Positions 5,947-8,470 of a stretch of 8,470 bases of DNA are shown here, in pieces; position 1 is the first letter of the stretch, and each line of letters starts with the position of its first letter. The DNA is from Thermoproteota archaeon (GTDB lineage: Archaea; Thermoproteota; EX4484-205; JAAOZP01), in NCBI GenBank assembly GCA_026414125.1, contig JAOAJQ010000048.1:1-8470 (forward strand), written 5' to 3'. The position numbers and the translations under genes are program-made. Under the pieces are notes generated by a model. That model had not been told where the DNA came from. It was given only the letters and a program-made list of their open reading frames with translations, and did no database searches.

Positions 5947-6517
5947 TTTTTAACCTCCAAATTTTCAATTTCGCTCTTCGTGTAGACTTTATTCCCAATG
6001 AAGATTTGTCTCCAATAAGGACGTCCACCGGATTATATGAGAAGCCTATCGCAATGCCGTATGGAACGTTCTTATAGCTGTCGAGCTTTATGTGTTCCTT
6101 AAGGTCTTCAAATGTACCCTCGTGCATATCTCCCCATACTTTTTCCAAGTCCACTTCCCTCACCGTGGACTCCGCCTTTATTATCGCTATCACCTCGCCC
6201 TTCTTAAACACCACCTTCTTATCAACCACAACGTCTTCTTTGATCTTCATGATCCCATCGACCTCCTTTTTCCCAGGTTCTGCAACATACATAAAGTCAA
6301 CCTTACCCTCGAGTACGCTGAGCGGAATCCCAGTTTTCTCAGAAAATGCTACGAGTTCTCTTCGATAGTGTATCCCCTTTTCTTCGTACCCCTCAATCAC
6401 AATACGTGCCCCAGCCTCTCCTATTTTATGCGCCACTTTACTCGAGCCGCCAGCCTCGATTAGCTCGTGAAGGAGGCGGGGTATCTTCCCCTCTATGGAG
6501 ATTATATTTCTATCCAC
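5927..6517 (-). CDS. Unknown 196-residue soluble protein, middle gene of the cluster
   Basis: Not recognised. From GTG 6517 the product is lysine- and glutamate-rich, without signal peptide or membrane helix. Residues 10-45 are helix-prone (IPRLLHELIEAGGSSKVAHK); 85-120 look like a run of short beta strands with turns (KKEVDGIMKIKEDVVVDKKVV broken by FKKGEVIAIIKAES); the end is strongly basic (STRRAKLKIWRLKNERK). Charge and fold could suit nucleic-acid or protein contact, but that is inference. The start overlaps the upstream gene's stop by 16 bp, and the 3' end overlaps the next gene by 20 bp. No good Shine-Dalgarno precedes the GTG, so translation may depend on coupling; later starts are possible but would cut a well-formed N-terminus. 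Confidence 0.75.
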   Translation of the reverse strand: MDRNIISIEGKIPRLLHELIEAGGSSKVAHKIGEAGARIVIEGYEEKGIHYRRELVAFSEKTGIPLSVLEGKVDFMYVAEPGKKEVDGIMKIKEDVVVDKKVVFKKGEVIAIIKAESTVREVDLEKVWGDMHEGTFEDLKEHIKLDSYKNVPYGIAIGFSYNPVDVLIGDKSSLGIKSTRRAKLKIWRLKNERKPS

Positions 6518-7050
6518 TCTATTTTGCGCACGCCCTCGGGTATCGTGATTACGAGCCTACTGGTTCCGGTGTAAGCCTTCCTGCCGTTGTCGAAGCCCGC
6601 GAGGAGCCCGTACTTGCTTCCCATGCCCTCCTCAAGCTCCATCCCTGCGTCGTAGCCGAGTAGCCTGCGCAGCTCCTCTTTCAGCCCGATGCTACTCTTG
6701 CCCTCGTCCTCTCTCAAAGGGATTTCATAGGAGTGTCTACCCGTCTGCTCGCTGAGGGGCTTGAGGTTGAAGCTGTACTCGGCCCTGCCCTCTGCATACG
6801 CTATTTCCATACAGTTTAACGCGTTATCCATCTTGACACCTTCGATGGGATAGTGTCTCCCCCCGAGCATCATCCCAACCTTCCCATCCTGAGTAAAGAA
6901 GAGCACAAGCTTCTCGCCTGTTCGTATGTTCTTCGCCTGGAGCTCCACGTCAAGCCGTATCTTTCTCTCGTAGACCCTCGTTTGCAACAGTTTAAGCTCG
7001 TAGTTTCTTCCGTTGAGCTCCATCCTGCTACTATAGATGTCAAGCCTCAT
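6502..7050 (-). CDS. Unknown 182-residue protein, first gene of the cluster
   Basis: Not recognised. The first 110 residues look beta-rich, with alternating hydrophobic and charged positions (YELKLLQTRVYERKIRLDVELQ; LVLFFTQDGKVGMML; MEIAYAEGRAEYSFNLK), followed by a helical stretch (SIGLKEELRRLLGYD) and a C-terminal strand region ending in IEWIEI. No signal peptide or metal motif is seen. The frame stays open to GTG 7101, adding a Cys/Phe-rich 17 residues, but ATG 7050 is favoured: an A/T-rich TATA-like stretch (7068-7077) sits about 22 bp ahead, which would suit a leaderless mRNA, and the extra residues look unlike protein. ATG 7023 is also possible. It overlaps the next gene by 16 bp and so heads a three-gene unit. 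Confidence 0.72.
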   Translation of the reverse strand: MRLDIYSSRMELNGRNYELKLLQTRVYERKIRLDVELQAKNIRTGEKLVLFFTQDGKVGMMLGGRHYPIEGVKMDNALNCMEIAYAEGRAEYSFNLKPLSEQTGRHSYEIPLREDEGKSSIGLKEELRRLLGYDAGMELEEGMGSKYGLLAGFDNGRKAYTGTSRLVITIPEGVRKIEWIEI

Positions 7051-7139
7051 CTCGATCCCGCTGGTTGAGAATATTCTTTGGAAGAACAAACAACAACTCA
7101 CAACAAACCCAACTTCCTTAAAGCAAACAGAATTGCATG

Positions 7140-7394
7140 CTAGGGTCTTTGTGGAGCAGGACGCCTATTCTTGAAGAATCTGCACAGAAAGTAGCTGCTT
7201 GCAAGAAGTATTGCATCAAATAAGGTTATGCTTCTCGGCCATTCAACTGAAGGGTAAACCACGAATGGTGAAAGGGCTGTTATCAGGATAGCCTTATGGA
7301 GGTCATTCTTTAAAATTCCAGTTTCGTCCAATATTCCGATTAACGGGAAGAAGAATAATGGTAAAAGTCTTATAAAACCGAGATAATCCTGATC
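7140..7394 (-). pseudogene. Membrane-protein fragment (probable remnant)
   Basis: The frame from 7394 down to the TAG at 7140-7142 encodes about 84 residues with three hydrophobic stretches: GFIRLLPLFFFPLIGIL, AILITALSPFVVYPSV and LFDAILLASSYFLCRFF. Only the last 63 residues follow a possible start (TTG 7331), which would drop the first hydrophobic stretch. In the same frame, directly upstream, lies the TAG that ends the ATPase fragment. No ribosome binding site is seen. I read this as the C-terminal end of a decayed membrane protein, although a short expressed membrane peptide from TTG 7331 is not excluded. No family is recognised. Confidence 0.45.
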
Positions 7395-7814
7395 CTATGG
7401 AAAGCATGGTATCGTAGTCTTTAACAGCATCTTTAACGCTTCTTCTTTCTCTTTCCCTTTTAATTCATTTAATTCGATCGACGGTCCGCTAGACTCATCA
7501 TAAGTACCGATATACGCGGATACGAATCCTTGATTTTGACTTGACCCACAGCTTTTACACACATGCCTTGGCTGTGAACCGAATCCGCTAAAAAGAATGC
7601 CAGTGAGAAGAAAGATGAAAACTAAGAATTCAAGCTTCTCCCTTTCCCTTATGTTGAATCTTCTCTCCACATCCTTTATTATTATGGTTTCAAAATACCT
7701 CTTGAGAACAGCTTTCTTCTTTTCTTCGCTGTCTTCTAAAACGAGTTCAGCAAAACATCCGAATTCCAAGTATTTTCTCAACTTAGCGCGCGAAGTAGAG
7801 TTCTCCAGCGTGTG
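7395..7814 (-). pseudogene. Remnant of an archaeal AAA-type ATPase (COG1373/DUF4143-like C-terminal part)
   Basis: The frame opens after a TAG (7815-7817) and runs 140 codons to the TAG at 7395-7397. The first 65 or so (7620-7814) resemble the middle-to-C-terminal part of archaeal ATPases of the COG1373/DUF4143 type: STSRAKLRKYLEFGCFAELV corresponds to the common YLEFGGFPEVVL stretch, followed by EEKKKAVLKRYFETIIIKDV and ERRFNIRERE. There is no P-loop or Walker B; the whole ATPase domain is absent, and FGGFPE has become FGCFAE. The remainder holds a hydrophobic stretch (FLVFIFLLTGILF) and CKSCG, then low-similarity sequence. No ATG start exists (only TTG 7781). Such ATPases are often mobile or multicopy, and a fragment beside a tRNA gene fits a decayed integrated element. 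Confidence 0.55.
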
Positions 7815-7898
7815 CTAATTACTCCTCAAACTTGATGCTAATCATACTTATAATTCTTATCACATTTAACAATATAAATAAAATCAATTGAATGTTTA

Positions 7899-7991
7899 TG
7901 GGGGCACTGGGATTTGAACCCAGGTCTCGTGGGATCTCGGATTTTAAATCTCCCAAGCCACGGAGCCTAGACCATGCTAGCCGATGCCCCC
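7899..7991 (-). tRNA. tRNA-Pro(TGG) with an 18-nt intron at 37/38
   Basis: The minus strand folds as a complete tRNA: acceptor GGGGGCA/TGCCCCC, A73, D stem GGCT/GGCT with G10-U25 and U13-G22 wobbles, D loop with A14 and G18G19, anticodon stem CGTGG/CCACG, T arm CTGGG-TTCAAAT-CCCAG. The loop after splicing is CTTGGGC, anticodon TGG at 7953-7955, with the G37 expected of proline tRNA. An 18-nt intron (7934-7951) lies between 37 and 38. It forms a canonical bulge-helix-bulge: central helix CTTG/CGAG (one wobble), three-base bulges GGA and ATC, and inner helix GATT/AATC. CCA is not encoded. The tRNA has its own TATA element at 8015-8025. Confidence 0.95.
7934..7951 (-). other. tRNA-Pro intron (bulge-helix-bulge)
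   Basis: This is an 18-nt archaeal tRNA intron at position 37/38, the most common site. Cleavage after the second base of each three-base bulge gives a seven-base anticodon loop, so the boundaries are well fixed by structure. Splicing would use the tRNA splicing endonuclease and RtcB-type ligase. Confidence 0.85.
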
Positions 7992-8014
7992 GGGCAGGTT
8001 TTTTTCCTCCCTGT

Positions 8015-8025
8015 AATTTAAAAAG
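8015..8025 (-). promoter_or_regulatory. TATA box of tRNA-Pro
   Basis: CTTTTTAAATT on the minus strand is centred about 29 bp before G1 (7991), the normal spacing for an archaeal stable-RNA promoter, placing the start within a few bases of the mature 5' end. Confidence 0.6.
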
Positions 8026-8128
8026 ATTTTGTTTCGAACAATATGGGATTAAAGCTCTGTGAGGAATTAATTTGTTGCATAAGAATGCCGGAGGCGGGTC
8101 TCGATCCCGCGACCTCCAGATTATGAGT

Positions 8129-8149
8129 TTCATCAACCCCTTAGGGTTT
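8129..8149 (-). other. tRNA-Met intron 2, in the anticodon stem (about 30/31)
   Basis: This 21-nt insert splits the 5' strand of the anticodon stem. A 5-bp inner helix AACCC/GGGTT with loop TAAG, three-base bulges AGA and AAA, and a central helix CGCC/GATG (one wobble, one C-A mismatch) form a bulge-helix-bulge. The run of A leaves 30/31 or 31/32 possible, but the bulge geometry favours 30/31. Confidence 0.75.
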
Positions 8150-8157
8150 CTGGCGCT

Positions 8158-8172
8158 TTAGCCTCCTAGGGT
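8158..8172 (-). other. tRNA-Met intron 1, in the D stem (about 22/23)
   Basis: This 15-nt insert separates G22 from A23-G24-C25. The flanks carry a short direct repeat (GGCTAGA and GGCTAAA), which lets GGCT pair with GGCT through two G-U and two G-C pairs as central helix, with bulges AGA and AAA. The inner helix is at most two pairs, so this is a relaxed bulge-helix-bulge. The exact cut could shift by one A (22/23 or 23/24). Confidence 0.68.
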
Positions 8173-8215
8173 CTAGCCATCTGAGCTACTCCGGCACCCC
8201 TTTCCTTCAAAGGAG

Positions 8216-8276
8216 ACCCGGGTTTTAAATTTTTATCCGAGTATCCTCACGCTGTTTTGAACACCCGGGTTTAAAT
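8216..8276. repeat. Pair of near-identical TATA-plus-CCCGGGT elements
   Basis: ACCCGGGTTTTAAAT (8216-8230) recurs as ACCCGGGTTTAAAT (8263-8276), 47 bp apart, same orientation. On the minus strand each is a TATA-like ATTTAAA(A) followed by CCCGGGT. The copy nearer the tRNA is its promoter; the other is at the distance of a second, upstream promoter. The remaining gap to 8319 shows nothing else. Confidence 0.5.
8223..8236 (-). promoter_or_regulatory. TATA region of tRNA-Met
   Basis: ATAAAAATTTAAAA on the minus strand is centred about 31-34 bp before G1 (8195). It is the expected place for a stable-RNA promoter. It forms part of a repeated element (see 8216-8276). Confidence 0.55.
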
Positions 8277-8319
8277 CCCTTATCGCACGCTATCCAGCAT
8301 CAACGCTTTTTAATCTACG

Positions 8320-8470
8320 CTAGGCTTGCTCCAGGCTCGGGAATCCGAGCGCCTTTAAAACAAGCCTTAAGCCTTCTTCAGTAACCTTCTGGCCGGATAC
8401 AACTCTGCTTCTTTCAGGGTGAATAATGAACCCCTTGTATATTCCCCCCATGTTGATAATGTAGAAAACC
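8320..8470 (-). CDS. C-terminal end of an unrecognised protein (5' end beyond the window)
   Basis: An open frame enters from the right edge and ends at the TAG at 8320-8322, giving 49 residues. It includes VFYIINMGGIYKGFIIHPER and then VVSGQKVTEEGLRLVLKALGF. The mix of a strand-like start, charged turn and amphipathic C-terminal helix looks like genuine protein, and codon use is ordinary. An ATG within it (8451) could make a 43-residue peptide, but the open frame continues upstream, so a longer gene is likelier. No motif allows a family call. It ends about 125 bp before the tRNA-Met gene, on the same strand. Confidence 0.6.
   Translation of the reverse strand, partial: VFYIINMGGIYKGFIIHPERSRVVSGQKVTEEGLRLVLKALGFPSLEQA

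Larger units (their letters stand above)
8086..8195 (-). tRNA. Elongator tRNA-Met(CAT) with two introns at non-canonical positions
   Basis: After removing two inserts the 74-nt tRNA is complete: acceptor GCCGGAG/CTCCGGC, A73, U8-A9, D stem GCTC/GAGC, D loop AGATGGCTA, G26, anticodon stem CCAGA/TCTGG, loop CTCATAA (anticodon CAT at 8123-8125), variable AGGTC, T stem GCGGG/CCCGC with loop ATCGAGA. Anticodon-stem sequence and the G1-C72 pair fit elongator Met rather than initiator Met; tRNA-Ile2 (also CAT) is less likely. Introns: 15 nt at about 22/23 in the D stem (8158-8172) and 21 nt at about 30/31 in the anticodon stem (8129-8149). Without them neither stem can form. T-loop position 54 is A instead of the usual U. 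CCA is not encoded. A TATA element lies at 8223-8236. Confidence 0.93.

Noticed and set aside
6090..6663. Long plus-strand open frames opposite the unknown gene trio
   Set aside because: They lie antisense to well-overlapped minus-strand genes, have serine/leucine-rich shadow composition and no start signals.
7051..7101. GTG 7101 as start of the first unknown gene
   Set aside because: The added 17 residues (Cys/Phe-rich) look non-coding and have no ribosome binding site; kept only as an alternative.
7395..7397. TAG as a pyrrolysine codon
   Set aside because: Pyrrolysine is known mainly from certain methanogens and some other lineages with the pyl genes; none are here, and the surrounding sequence is decayed.
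7819..8136. Minus-strand 105-codon open frame
   Set aside because: It runs straight through both tRNA regions, so it is chance coding over RNA genes.
8129..8149. C-box-like TTGATGA in tRNA-Met intron 2, suggesting a C/D box guide RNA in the intron
   Set aside because: The intron is only 21 nt, with no D box or room for a guide.
8263..8279. T-arm-like GGGTTTAAATCCC on the plus strand as a tRNA remnant
   Set aside because: No acceptor or anticodon stem nearby, and the conserved C56 is missing; it is better explained as the repeated promoter-like element.
1..8470. CRISPR arrays, insertion sequences or toxin-antitoxin pairs
   Set aside because: No regularly spaced repeats, transposase motifs or terminal inverted repeats were seen.

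Overview
The window looks like chromosomal DNA of a hyperthermophilic archaeon of the Thermoproteota (crenarchaeal lineage). The evidence is an archaeal proteasome-exosome-ribosome gene string, TATA-type promoters about 25-35 bp upstream of starts, GGAGG-type ribosome binding sites mixed with probable leaderless starts, and two intron-containing tRNA genes. One of these, an elongator tRNA-Met, appears to carry two introns at non-canonical positions, a habit best known in Thermoproteales, Thermofilum and relatives. I cannot place the genus. Every gene I can support lies on the minus strand.

Read in the direction of transcription (right to left): (i) 8320-8470, the C-terminal end of an unrecognised gene. 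(ii) 7899-8195, tRNA-Met(CAT) and tRNA-Pro(TGG), each with its own TATA element. (iii) 7140-7814, an AT-rich patch with remnants: a piece of an archaeal AAA-type ATPase (C-terminal region only) and a membrane-protein fragment, both in one frame but separated by an amber stop. (iv) 5674-7050, three overlapping genes of unknown function. (v) A 209-bp regulatory gap with the proteasome promoter, a perfect inverted repeat beside its TATA box, and a second TATA element. (vi) 836-5464, the archaeal exosome superoperon: proteasome alpha, SBDS, Rrp4, Rrp41, Rrp42, ribosomal protein eL43 (L37Ae), KEOPS subunit Pcc1 and prefoldin beta. (vii) 1-749, an ECF/CbiO-type ABC transporter ATPase with its own promoter, running off the left edge.

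The superoperon links protein degradation (20S proteasome), RNA degradation and tailing (Rrp4/41/42 exosome), ribosome maturation and function (SBDS, eL43), tRNA t6A modification (Pcc1 of KEOPS) and co-translational folding (prefoldin). Genes abut or overlap and several carry near-identical strong Shine-Dalgarno sequences, which suggests co-transcription and coupled translation. The least explained parts are the three-gene unknown cluster just upstream of the proteasome promoter, the promoter-proximal inverted repeats, and the double-intron tRNA-Met.
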